Source: Leptospira_A sp046736045 (lineage in GTDB: Bacteria > Spirochaetota > Leptospiria > Leptospirales > Leptospiraceae). Taken from it: a stretch of DNA of 64,000 bases. The stretch lies in the NCBI RefSeq assembly GCF_046736045.1, contig NZ_CP177134.1, positions 3,658,001 to 3,722,000 on the forward strand. Reading direction: 5' to 3'. The position numbers and the translations under genes are program-made. The notes beneath the pieces are model-generated. The model saw nothing but the letters and a program-made list of their open reading frames with translations, made no database searches and had not been told where the DNA came from. Of this stretch, positions 34,807 through 42,523 are shown piece by piece (position 1 is the first letter of the stretch; each line of letters opens with the position of its first letter).

Positions 34807-35652
34807 TTAACGAAGAAGAGAAAGAACCCCTTGTGGTCGGACGTTCGCTTGAGCAAGCATCGCAGTTCCAGATTGTACGAGAATCTGGTTCTTTGTGAAA
34901 GCTACGGTCTCTTCTGCCATATCCGCATCCCTGATTCTAGACTCGGAAGCTTGTGTGTTTTCATACGCATTCATCAAACCTTTTGCGGCATGTTCTAAGC
35001 GGTTGAAATAAGCACCTAAGTTCGCTCTTTGTTTGCCAATCTTTTGAAGGGCATCGTCTAGTTTCCCGATTGCTTCGTTAGCATCTTCTGCAGTTGAAAG
35101 AGTCAAAGGTCCACCAGCCTGAGGTCTCAGGTTAAGAGCTTTTGCAGTCATCGTAGCGATGAATACCCGTTCTCTTTGGTGTTGGTTCGCGCCGATGTGA
35201 AACCACATAGATGCTGCCTTTGATCCACGAGCAAAATCACCCATAAGCAAATTCATTTTATTGAATTCCGCTTGAGAAGCAATACGGTCCACCTCATCGA
35301 TGAGCTGTGATACTTCTACTTGGATCATTTGTCTGTCTTCTGCCGAATAGATTCCGTTGGAGGATTGAATTGCCAATACACGCACCCGTTGGATGATGTC
35401 GTTGGTTTCCTGGAGATAACCTTCAGTCGTTTGAATGAAGGACATTCCGTCCTCTGTGTTTCTTTCTGCTTGTCTAAGACCACTCACTTGCGTTCTCATT
35501 TTTTCAGAAACAGCTAGTCCTGATGCATCGTCACCTGCACGGTTGATACGCATTCCGGAAGAAAGTTTTTCCATATTTTTGGAAACTTCCTCGTTTTGAA
35601 ACTTGAGTACGCGATGGGAGTTAATCGCGGCTAAATTGTGATTTATGATCAT
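34807..35652 (-). CDS. flaB: Periplasmic flagellin, FlaB family (first of tandem pair)
   Basis: 281 residues. Same core-only design as its neighbour: MIINHNLAAINSHRVLKF, SSGMRINRAGDDASGLAVSE, MNLLMGDFARGSKAASMWFH, then SRIRDADMAEETVAFTKNQI and SGTAMLAQANVRPQGVLSLL. It forms the core of the periplasmic flagellar filament inside the FlaA/FcpA sheath known in Leptospira. AAGGAGG lies 7 bases before the ATG, in the loop of a small hairpin. It has its own terminator, and a long leader region upstream suggests control at mRNA level. Confidence 0.95.
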   Translation of the reverse strand: MIINHNLAAINSHRVLKFQNEEVSKNMEKLSSGMRINRAGDDASGLAVSEKMRTQVSGLRQAERNTEDGMSFIQTTEGYLQETNDIIQRVRVLAIQSSNGIYSAEDRQMIQVEVSQLIDEVDRIASQAEFNKMNLLMGDFARGSKAASMWFHIGANQHQRERVFIATMTAKALNLRPQAGGPLTLSTAEDANEAIGKLDDALQKIGKQRANLGAYFNRLEHAAKGLMNAYENTQASESRIRDADMAEETVAFTKNQILVQSGTAMLAQANVRPQGVLSLLR

Positions 35653-35654
35653 TG

Positions 35655-35670
35655 GTTTCCTCCTTGAAAC
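35655..35670 (-). promoter_or_regulatory. Hairpin holding the Shine-Dalgarno of the first flagellin
   Basis: In the mRNA GTTTC-AAGGAG-GAAAC forms a perfect 5-bp stem with AAGGAG as the six-base loop, ending 2 bases before the ATG. This shows GGA in a hexaloop and covers the ribosome-binding site, the pattern for CsrA repression. Confidence 0.5.
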
Positions 35671-35682
35671 ATGATCGAAAAA

Positions 35683-35706
35683 CAGGAGGAAATCCCTTCC
35701 CTCCTG
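35683..35706 (-). promoter_or_regulatory. Upstream leader hairpin of the first flagellin (AAGGGAUU)
   Basis: CAGGAGGGAA-GGGA-TTTCCTCCTG forms a 10-bp stem with one G-U pair and a GGGA loop, 30 bases before the start codon. Its tip AGGGAUU is the same as in the other flagellin leader although the stems are unrelated in sequence. Confidence 0.5.
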
Positions 35707-36250
35707 GGTTTTTTGTGTCTGGTTTTTAAGCCCTGTCGGTGCCTAAATCTATTTGTTCCTTTTGTATGTCGGTGATTGGGTATGGGAAATTAATCTGAAG
35801 ATTTCGATAGGTATTTAGAGGTATTTGATATTTTTTAGCAAAATTCGAGTGTTTTTGCCGACTTTATCGTTTTATTTTTTTTCAAAAAAAAAGTAAAAAA
35901 TTCCTAATAGGAGGATCGGAAAAATCAGGATTTCCATGAGTCAAATTTCCTGTTTTTGAGAAATTGTGAGATAACTGCAAACAAACTGGCACGAAAAATC
36001 GAATGAATATTAGTGTTTTTGCATTTTTTTGCTAAAGGTCAGCGTCCGATGTTACCCGCTCCCATTTATCTATTTTATATTTCTTTTAGCGCCTCGCATC
36101 CTTTTCTAAAGTTCATCTTTTTTATTAAGCGAGCACGCTCTCCCGAAGAGCGGCAACACTCGGTCGATCGTTGGCGCGGTGAATTGTTTTTTTCATCAGT
36201 TCCAAAAATATTCACGCGACTTCCCTTTCTGTAAAATTCAAACTTTGCGT
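35707..36250. other. Intergenic region with divergent upstream signals
   Basis: Separates the flagellin from the sugar dehydrogenase. On the minus side CACCGACA occurs twice (35734-35741, 35767-35774) and AACGATAA once (35864-35871); each is only a partial match to a sigma-28 -10 element, so the flagellin promoter is not fixed. Long T and A runs follow near 35871-35895. From 36131 to 36180 the sequence becomes GC-rich, with a 6-bp-stem hairpin (CGCTCT/AGAGCG, 36136-36152) and a plus-strand ORF (36013-36234) reading KRARSPEERQHSVDRWRGEL. No accepted gene. Confidence 0.5.
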
Positions 36251-37504
36251 ATGAGCCAAGTTTTCAAAATTCTAATTTTTCCATTCTACTTATTCTCATT
36301 CACATTTGCTTTCTCCTATTGCGATTCCATCCGAAGCCTTTTGGTTTCAAAATTGGGAGCCGCAGAAGATTACAAACCGGAAACCGATCCCAAAAAACTT
36401 ATAGCCGATTTTTCGAGCAAAGATGTTTCCCGCGAAAAAATTCACATCCGTTTGGTGGAAGTTGCCGCAGGATTTGCACAACCTACCGATTTGCAATTTC
36501 CTCCAAAAGAAAACGAATACTTTGTAGTTTTGGAAAAACAAGGAAATCTGAAATGGGGAAAAGTAAATAGCAAACAAACCGGAGTTTTGTTATCAATTCC
36601 GGTTACTTCTGACGGAGAACAGGGGTTACTCGGACTAACCTTCCATCCTGACTTTGCCAAAAACGGAAAAATTTACCTGAACTACACTTTGAAAAAAGGA
36701 AAAAAAGACATCAGTCGGATTGCCGAATGGGTTTTTTCCAAACCGAACGATTTTCCCAAAACAAAAGTAGAATCCGAAAGAGTGATCCTGGAAGTGGAAC
36801 AACCTTATCCCAATCATAATGCCGGACAAATCGCATTCGGACCGGACCGCCTACTCTATGTTGGGTGGGGTGACGGTGGATGGATGGGTGATCCCAGAAA
36901 AAACGGTCAGAACCCGAAAACTTTTTTAGGAAGTATGCTTCGAATCGACGTAAACAATCCCTCTGAAAAACTACCCTACTCCATTCCTAAAGACAATCCG
37001 TTTATAGATGATAACTGTTGTGCTCCGGAAACTTATGCTTATGGATTCCGCAATCCATGGAAATACAGCTTTGATCCGAAAGGGAAACTGATTCTTGCCG
37101 ACGTAGGCCAAGACCTTTGGGAAGAGATCGATGTTATAGAAAAAGGAAAAAATTACGGATGGAGCACAAAGGAAGCATTTCATTGTTTTGATCCTAAAGA
37201 AAATTGTAAGTCGGAAGGGCTGGCAGATCCTGTTTATGAATACGGAAGAGAAGAAGGTCAATCCATCACAGGCGGTTACGTATACTCAAACTCCCAAGTG
37301 AGCGGCCTTACCGGTAAATATGTGTTTGGTGATTTTATTTCAGGAAGGATTTGGGCAATTTCCATTTCAGAAAATAACGAACCGACAAAGACTGCCTATG
37401 CACTTGGCAAATGGCCGATTCTGATTTCTACATTCGGAAGAGATTATGCGGGAAATGTATATGTAGTTGATTTTGCATCCGGGCGGGTTTATAAAATCGA
37501 ATAA
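36251..37504 (+). CDS. PQQ-type soluble sugar dehydrogenase family protein, exported
   Basis: 417 residues from the ATG at 36251, the first that gives a signal-like N-terminus (FKILIFPFYLFSFTFAFSYC). The six-bladed propeller of the YliI/HHIP family is plain: GFAQPTDLQFPP, GEQGLLGLTFHPDF, NHNAGQIAFGPDRLLYVGWGDGG, ETYAYGFRNPWKYSFDP, ADVGQDLWEEID and KNYGWSTKEAFHCF. Members oxidise aldoses with PQQ in the periplasm; no pqq synthesis genes lie nearby. A cysteine pair (DDNCCAPE) is unusual. It has its own terminator. Confidence 0.9.
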   Translation: MSQVFKILIFPFYLFSFTFAFSYCDSIRSLLVSKLGAAEDYKPETDPKKLIADFSSKDVSREKIHIRLVEVAAGFAQPTDLQFPPKENEYFVVLEKQGNLKWGKVNSKQTGVLLSIPVTSDGEQGLLGLTFHPDFAKNGKIYLNYTLKKGKKDISRIAEWVFSKPNDFPKTKVESERVILEVEQPYPNHNAGQIAFGPDRLLYVGWGDGGWMGDPRKNGQNPKTFLGSMLRIDVNNPSEKLPYSIPKDNPFIDDNCCAPETYAYGFRNPWKYSFDPKGKLILADVGQDLWEEIDVIEKGKNYGWSTKEAFHCFDPKENCKSEGLADPVYEYGREEGQSITGGYVYSNSQVSGLTGKYVFGDFISGRIWAISISENNEPTKTAYALGKWPILISTFGRDYAGNVYVVDFASGRVYKIE

Positions 37505-37527
37505 GTTATAAGTTTATTTGGGCTTTA

Positions 37528-37556
37528 AACCCGAAAGACTTCGGGGGTTAAGTTTT
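37528..37556 (+). terminator. Terminator of the sugar dehydrogenase gene
   Basis: CCCGAA-AGAC-TTCGGG (37530-37545) with extra A-T pairs, followed by AGTTTTTC. It lies between convergent genes, reaching the stop codon of the metallohydrolase. Confidence 0.75.
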
Positions 37557-38417
37557 TCATTTGTTAAATTCATAAGACTCGCCTACTCCGAGCAAGACGG
37601 CTTTATTCCCCAAAGGTTCGATTGCTTTCAATAGATCAGGCAATTCCGATTCCATAGAACGATAGAATGTCCCGAAATGAATGGGGATCATTTTTTTCGC
37701 ACGCAAATCCAGAAATGTTTGCACCGCTTCGTTCGGATTGATATGAATTGCATTGTTCGGCCCCTTACTCGGTCCAACAGGAAGAAGAGCCACATCTATA
37801 TTATATTTTTTCCCCATCTCTTTGAATTCCTTTCCCTGATAACCGGTATCTCCCGCAAAAAACACAGTGACATCCTTGTATTCGATCATATAACCGGTAT
37901 AAGGGTCTCCATCCCAAACATTATCCAATAGCCATCTCCCACCGAAATGTCTTGCAGGAACAGCAGTTATCTTTAAACCGTCCACTTCATTCATTTCCCA
38001 TGTTTTCATTTCAAAACTTTTGGAATCCAAAGATCCGGGAATGTATGTTTTTGCTCCGGGAGGCAGATATAAATTTCCCTTCAGATTCAAAATCTCCAAA
38101 GAAGATTTGTCCAAATGATCGAAATGGGAATGGGAAACGAGCACAGCATCCAGCGGAGGAATGGTTTCGGGATTGATTCCCGGCTCCACATAACGCTTAA
38201 CAATCAATCCAAGATTCTTGGAAAAATTAGGATCAGTTAAAATCCATTTATCATAAATCTGAATGAGGACGGTTGCATGTCCGACCCAATGAAACTTTAC
38301 TTTATCGGAAGCAACCGATTCCAAAGAAATCAATTGGGAAGGTTTTTCGACGGATCGAAAGAGAAAACATTGGAACTGTAAGATGGTAAAAACGAGTAAA
38401 ATCAGTAATTGTTTCAC
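37557..38417 (-). CDS. UlaG-like metallo-beta-lactamase-fold hydrolase, probable lipoprotein
   Basis: 286 residues from a GTG at 38417, which gives a short lipoprotein-like signal (MKQLLILLVFTILQFQC). The ATG at 38489 would add 24 polar residues. Metal-site motifs: HWVGHATVLI, VLVSHSHFDHLDKSSL (HxHxDH), PARHFGGR, FFAGDTGYQG and PIHFGTF. The NAPE-PLD/UlaG branch hydrolyses phosphodiesters or lactones. It is the last gene of a tetR-alkB-MBL operon, which could point to a lipid substrate (inference). Confidence 0.88.
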   Translation of the reverse strand: MKQLLILLVFTILQFQCFLFRSVEKPSQLISLESVASDKVKFHWVGHATVLIQIYDKWILTDPNFSKNLGLIVKRYVEPGINPETIPPLDAVLVSHSHFDHLDKSSLEILNLKGNLYLPPGAKTYIPGSLDSKSFEMKTWEMNEVDGLKITAVPARHFGGRWLLDNVWDGDPYTGYMIEYKDVTVFFAGDTGYQGKEFKEMGKKYNIDVALLPVGPSKGPNNAIHINPNEAVQTFLDLRAKKMIPIHFGTFYRSMESELPDLLKAIEPLGNKAVLLGVGESYEFNK

Positions 38418-38512
38418 AATGATTCGACCGTTGATTTTCCAATTTGGTTCCGATTCTTTTTGATTTTCTCGTCGATTTTTCCAAATCATCTGCAAAAAAT
38501 TTCCAACTCAAT

Positions 38513-39601
38513 TCATTCCCAGGTTTCCAAAATCGGATTCACCATTCGATACCATAAAGGAGGAACGAGTGCAATCAGAATCATAATCTCATATCCATAC
38601 GGCAACTGAGGTGCTTCCGGAAAATGTCTGAGAGTTTGATATCTCCTTCCCGCATTGGCATGATGATCGGAATGCCTTTGCAATTGAAATAACAACGCAT
38701 TTGAAACCATATAATTCTGATTCCAGGAATGGACAGGAAGGATTTTTTCATAATTGCCATTGTCCTTTCGTTTTCTTTCCAAACCGTAATGTTCGATATA
38801 ATTCACTACTTCGAGTAAACTGAAGGCTAACACGGACTGTACGATAAAGAAAAAAACCGGCTTCCAGGAATAATCGGAAATACCGATCGGAAAACTTCCC
38901 CTTTCCCAAAAAGTATAACCGAACAGGATAAAACCAATCAGCATGATCGTAACCAAACTAAATTGAATCATTTCATTTTTATAATGAAAAAAAGACAAAC
39001 CTTTGCGGGTTAACTTTTCTTTTTCCAAAGACCAGGCTGATAAATACGAACCGATCACGGTTCTCGGATAAAAAGCATAAAAGGATTCGTTCTTTCTGGA
39101 ACTGGCAGGATCATCAGGAGTGGATACTTTGACATGATGACCTCTGTTATGTTCTATATAAAAATGCAAATAACAAGTCTGAAGCAGCAATAACTTGCTT
39201 AAAAATTGTTCTAGTTTCGAATTTTTATGACCCAATTCATGTGCAACCGTAATGCCGATCCCTCCAGTCACAAGAGATACGGAAAGTATGAATAAAGCCG
39301 ATTCAAAGACGGTAAGTTCCGCAGGCACAAAGGAAACGATTGACCAGATCAAAAATACAGATTGCACCAATACCCAAAGATATGTCAGGTATTTATAAAA
39401 AACCGAAGATTGGATTTCCTGAAATCGGAAATCAGCCGGATTTTCCGAGTCCTTCCCAACTAATAGATCTAATACGGGAATCAGAACAAATACGAAACAA
39501 GGTGTAAGTAAATTCCACAATCCTCCCAGATAAAAACCCAATACAGTCAATGCAGGAAGAACAAAAGCGAGTAAAAAGGAATATTGTTTGATCAGTTTCA
39601 T
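38513..39601 (-). CDS. Alkane/fatty-acid monooxygenase, AlkB-type membrane diiron enzyme
   Basis: 362 residues with about six membrane segments. The histidine boxes are those of AlkB: VAHELGHK, EHNRGHHV and LQRHSDHHANAGRRYQTL. Residues RTVIGSYLSAWSLEKEKL also fit. The enzyme hydroxylates terminal methyl groups of alkanes or fatty chains, with rubredoxin as electron donor; no rubredoxin gene lies here. It is 12 bp downstream of a tetR gene and probably controlled by it. A saprophytic habit would fit but is not shown. Confidence 0.93.
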   Translation of the reverse strand: MKLIKQYSFLLAFVLPALTVLGFYLGGLWNLLTPCFVFVLIPVLDLLVGKDSENPADFRFQEIQSSVFYKYLTYLWVLVQSVFLIWSIVSFVPAELTVFESALFILSVSLVTGGIGITVAHELGHKNSKLEQFLSKLLLLQTCYLHFYIEHNRGHHVKVSTPDDPASSRKNESFYAFYPRTVIGSYLSAWSLEKEKLTRKGLSFFHYKNEMIQFSLVTIMLIGFILFGYTFWERGSFPIGISDYSWKPVFFFIVQSVLAFSLLEVVNYIEHYGLERKRKDNGNYEKILPVHSWNQNYMVSNALLFQLQRHSDHHANAGRRYQTLRHFPEAPQLPYGYEIMILIALVPPLWYRMVNPILETWE

Positions 39602-39613
39602 AAGTATCTCCTT

Positions 39614-40165
39614 TCAAATGACTGAAAATTGAAATGATTTCAAAATTTCTCTGAGAGAGAAATTCCATTGGATGGGATGTTGGATGATTAAATTTTTATA
39701 CAGTTCACCGATGATGTAGGACAACAGAAACTCTCCTTTGGATTCGAATCTGCTTTCCAAAACTCTTTGAAATTGCTGAAAGGATTCGTTCAATAAGGAT
39801 CCGAACTTTAATTTCAAATCCGAGTTACGATGAATGTCCAAAGCGAGAATCAAAAGATTTTGAAAATGAGATGACTTCGACTCAAGATAGTCTATTAGTA
39901 TTTCAGAATTTTCAGATATACTTTCGCCTTTCAATTTCCAGCTCTCTTCCAATTGGGAAAGATCTTCTCCTATGACAAATCGCACCATCGTCTCAAAAAG
40001 AATTTCTTTCGTTTCAAAATAATGATAAAGAGTGCCGGTGGAAACGTGCAAGGTCGTCGCCAATTCCCTCATCGTCACAGGCAGATACCCCTTCTCAATA
40101 AAAACGGGAAATGCTCCCTTCCAAAGTTCTTCTCTGTATTTTTCATGATCTACAATCTTAGGCAT
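39614..40165 (-). CDS. TetR-family regulator of the alkB operon
   Basis: 183 residues. Helix-turn-helix: YREELWKGAFPVFIEKGYLP, then TMRELATTLHVSTGTLYHYFETKEIL. The rest is a helical ligand domain without recognised specificity. It precedes alkB on the same strand, and palindromes containing CGAACGTT lie just upstream, so it probably represses itself and alkB in the absence of a fatty or alkane ligand (inference). Confidence 0.93.
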   Translation of the reverse strand: MPKIVDHEKYREELWKGAFPVFIEKGYLPVTMRELATTLHVSTGTLYHYFETKEILFETMVRFVIGEDLSQLEESWKLKGESISENSEILIDYLESKSSHFQNLLILALDIHRNSDLKLKFGSLLNESFQQFQRVLESRFESKGEFLLSYIIGELYKNLIIQHPIQWNFSLREILKSFQFSVI

Positions 40166-40174
40166 ATTTTTATT

Positions 40175-40186
40175 TCGAACGTTCGA
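40175..40186 (-). promoter_or_regulatory. Operator candidate 1 of the tetR-alkB operon
   Basis: TCGAACGTTCGA is a perfect 12-bp palindrome, 9 bp before the tetR start codon. It shares CGAACGTT with the site at 40229-40240. Confidence 0.62.
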
Positions 40187-40228
40187 TATATTTAATTAAT
40201 TCAAAATTTATTGAAAACAATTTTTTTT

Positions 40229-40240
40229 CGAACGAACGTT
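40229..40240 (-). promoter_or_regulatory. Operator candidate 2 of the tetR-alkB operon
   Basis: CGAACGAACGTT, an imperfect relative of the palindrome 43 bp away. It may be a second site for the same regulator, or belong to the divergent trehalose gene promoter. Confidence 0.4.
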
Positions 40241-40351
40241 TTAAATAAATAACCGAAATAGGCAATTTTTTAAAGCAATTTGTAGCGCTGAACGCTAATT
40301 TGTGCCAAAAACCCCTTGTTCCCTGCCGGAATTGCAGCCAAAATCAGAGGT

Positions 40352-42514
40352 ATGCGACTGATACTTGTTTCCAACCGACTTCCCATAAGCCCCCAGGGGA
40401 AACCTACGATCGGAGGGCTTGCCACAGGACTTTCCAGTTTTTTGGACCATTGGAAAACATCCGGAAATGAATCCCTTTGGGTTGGCTGGCCGGGACCGGT
40501 CGACTCCGAAGAAGAAAGAACGGAGCTATCGCAAAAATTCAGAAAAGAGCATAATGCAATCCCCGTCTTCATAAAACAAAAGTTATTCGATTCATTCTAT
40601 CTGAGCTTTTGCAATAACACTCTATGGCCACTATTTCATTATTTTACTTCGTTAACCAAAATCACCGAAGATAGTTTCGAATCTTATAAGGAAGTAAACG
40701 AAATTTATGCAAATAAGATTTCGGAAATCTATAAAGATGAAGATTGGATTTGGATTCACGATTATCATTTGATGCTCGTACCTGCCATCCTTAGGAAAAA
40801 ATTTCCAAAAGCAAAGATTAGTTTTTTTCTCCATATTCCTTTCCCTACTTTCGAAATTTTTCGATTTCTTCCTTCTACGATCAGATCGTCCATTTTACAA
40901 GGATTACTTGGTTCCGACCTGATAGGTTTTCATACTCAATTGTATACGCAGTATTTTCTCAGATCCGTATTACGGATTTTAGGAATAGATAACAATTTCG
41001 GAACCATACCATTCGAAGGCAGATCGGTCACTACGGGAAGTTATCCCATGGGAATTGATTATCGAAAATTTTCCGATTTTGCAAATTCTACAGTTTGTAA
41101 AAAAAAGATTCTAAAAATAAAAAAAAACAATCTAAAAATCATTTTATCGGTAGATCGTTTGGATTACTCCAAAGGAGTATTACAAAGATTAGTTGCATTT
41201 GATTTGTTTCTAAAACAAAATCCGGAATGGAGGGAAAAATGCAAATTTATATTGATCATAGTTCCTTCCAGAACACAAATCCAATCCTACTCCGAAATGA
41301 AAAGTGCCATTGATGAAAAAGTAGGACTGATCAACGGTAATTACGGAAATCTGAATTGGTCTCCCATTATTTACCAATACAAAGGATTTTCTTTTGAAGA
41401 CCTGGTAGCTTACTATAATGTTTCCGATGCAATCTTAGTGACTCCGTTTCGTGACGGTATGAATTTAATCGCAAAAGAATTCATCGCATCTCAAACGGAA
41501 ACAAACGGGATATTGATTTTAAGCGAAACCGCAGGAGCTTCCGCAGAACTTGGCGAAGCGATTATAGTAAATCCGAATGATGTGCAGGAAATTGCCGATG
41601 GAATCCAACTGGCTCTCACTATGCCGGAGAAAGAAAAAGAAAAACGAAACCGGTTTCTAAAAAGAAGAATCAGCAAATACGATATCAACTATTGGGCGAA
41701 TGAAATTCTTAAAGATACAAATAAAAACAACGTAAGCGAAACTTATTCCAAAACAATTCACTTTAAAAAAGAAGATTGGAAGCAAGTGATCTCCGATCTT
41801 GATTCACGAGATAAAACGATCTTTTTTCTGGATTACGATGGAACTTTAAGGGAATTGGAAAAGAAACCCGAGGATGCCTTTCCTACGGAAGAAATTTCGG
41901 ATCTACTGAGAGCCCTTTCCAAAAACAATTCGTTTGAAATCGTATTGATCAGCGGAAGAACCAGATCCTTTTTAGAAACCTACTTCAGCGATTTGCCGGT
42001 TCACTTGATTGCAGAACATGGGTTCTGGTGGAAAAAACCGAATGAAGCCTGGGCTTCGCAGTTTCAATCGCAATCATTATGGAAAGAGGAAATAAAACAT
42101 TTATTAGATGAATATGAAGCAAGAGTCCCCGGTTCCTTTGTTGAAGAGAAAGATTTTTCCTTGGTATGGCATTATAGAAATGCAGATCCGGAAGCAGGTC
42201 TGAAGTATTCGAAAGAATTGATGGATGAGTTGTTCCAGATTTCAGCCAATAGCGGATTTATAGTTTTGCCTGGAAATAAAATCATCGAAGTAAGGGAATT
42301 TGGAACGGGAAAAGGCAGAGCAATCAATGTATTTTTGGAATCGAAAGAAAATGTTTCCGTCATTGCCATCGGAGATGATGCAACAGACGAAGAAATGTTC
42401 TCTGCCGTACCCGAATTCGCCATCTCCATTAAAGTCGGGTTAGGTGATAGTATCGCAAAATATAGATTAAATCATCCGACCGAAGTTCGTGAATTTTTAA
42501 AAATGTTTGTTTAA
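40352..42514 (+). CDS. Bifunctional trehalose-6-phosphate synthase/phosphatase
   Basis: 720 residues from the ATG at 40352 (MRLILVSNRLPISP). Residues 1-460 are a GT20 synthase (OtsA): GLATGLSSFLDHW, VWVHDYHL-type WIHDYHLMLVPAILRKKFP, FFLHIPFPTFEIF, VDRLDYSKGV, TPFRDGMNLIAKEF. From about 485 follows a HAD phosphatase (OtsB): FFLDYDGTLRELE (D494, D496), VLISGRT, EHGFWW, IAIGDDATDEEMF. It makes trehalose from UDP-glucose and glucose-6-phosphate, an osmo- and desiccation protectant. A GH15 gene follows after 9 bp. Confidence 0.95.
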   Translation: MRLILVSNRLPISPQGKPTIGGLATGLSSFLDHWKTSGNESLWVGWPGPVDSEEERTELSQKFRKEHNAIPVFIKQKLFDSFYLSFCNNTLWPLFHYFTSLTKITEDSFESYKEVNEIYANKISEIYKDEDWIWIHDYHLMLVPAILRKKFPKAKISFFLHIPFPTFEIFRFLPSTIRSSILQGLLGSDLIGFHTQLYTQYFLRSVLRILGIDNNFGTIPFEGRSVTTGSYPMGIDYRKFSDFANSTVCKKKILKIKKNNLKIILSVDRLDYSKGVLQRLVAFDLFLKQNPEWREKCKFILIIVPSRTQIQSYSEMKSAIDEKVGLINGNYGNLNWSPIIYQYKGFSFEDLVAYYNVSDAILVTPFRDGMNLIAKEFIASQTETNGILILSETAGASAELGEAIIVNPNDVQEIADGIQLALTMPEKEKEKRNRFLKRRISKYDINYWANEILKDTNKNNVSETYSKTIHFKKEDWKQVISDLDSRDKTIFFLDYDGTLRELEKKPEDAFPTEEISDLLRALSKNNSFEIVLISGRTRSFLETYFSDLPVHLIAEHGFWWKKPNEAWASQFQSQSLWKEEIKHLLDEYEARVPGSFVEEKDFSLVWHYRNADPEAGLKYSKELMDELFQISANSGFIVLPGNKIIEVREFGTGKGRAINVFLESKENVSVIAIGDDATDEEMFSAVPEFAISIKVGLGDSIAKYRLNHPTEVREFLKMFV

Positions 42515-42523
42515 GGATATGAA

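Noticed and set aside
33765..35652. Tandem flagellins as a recombination or phase-variation cassette
   Set aside because: Each gene is complete with its own ribosome-binding site and terminator, and the sequences have diverged along their length; no inverted recombination sites are visible.
36131..36180. GC-rich stretch with a hairpin that could be a tRNA
   Set aside because: No acceptor stem, anticodon loop or GGTTCRA T-loop could be lined up on either strand.
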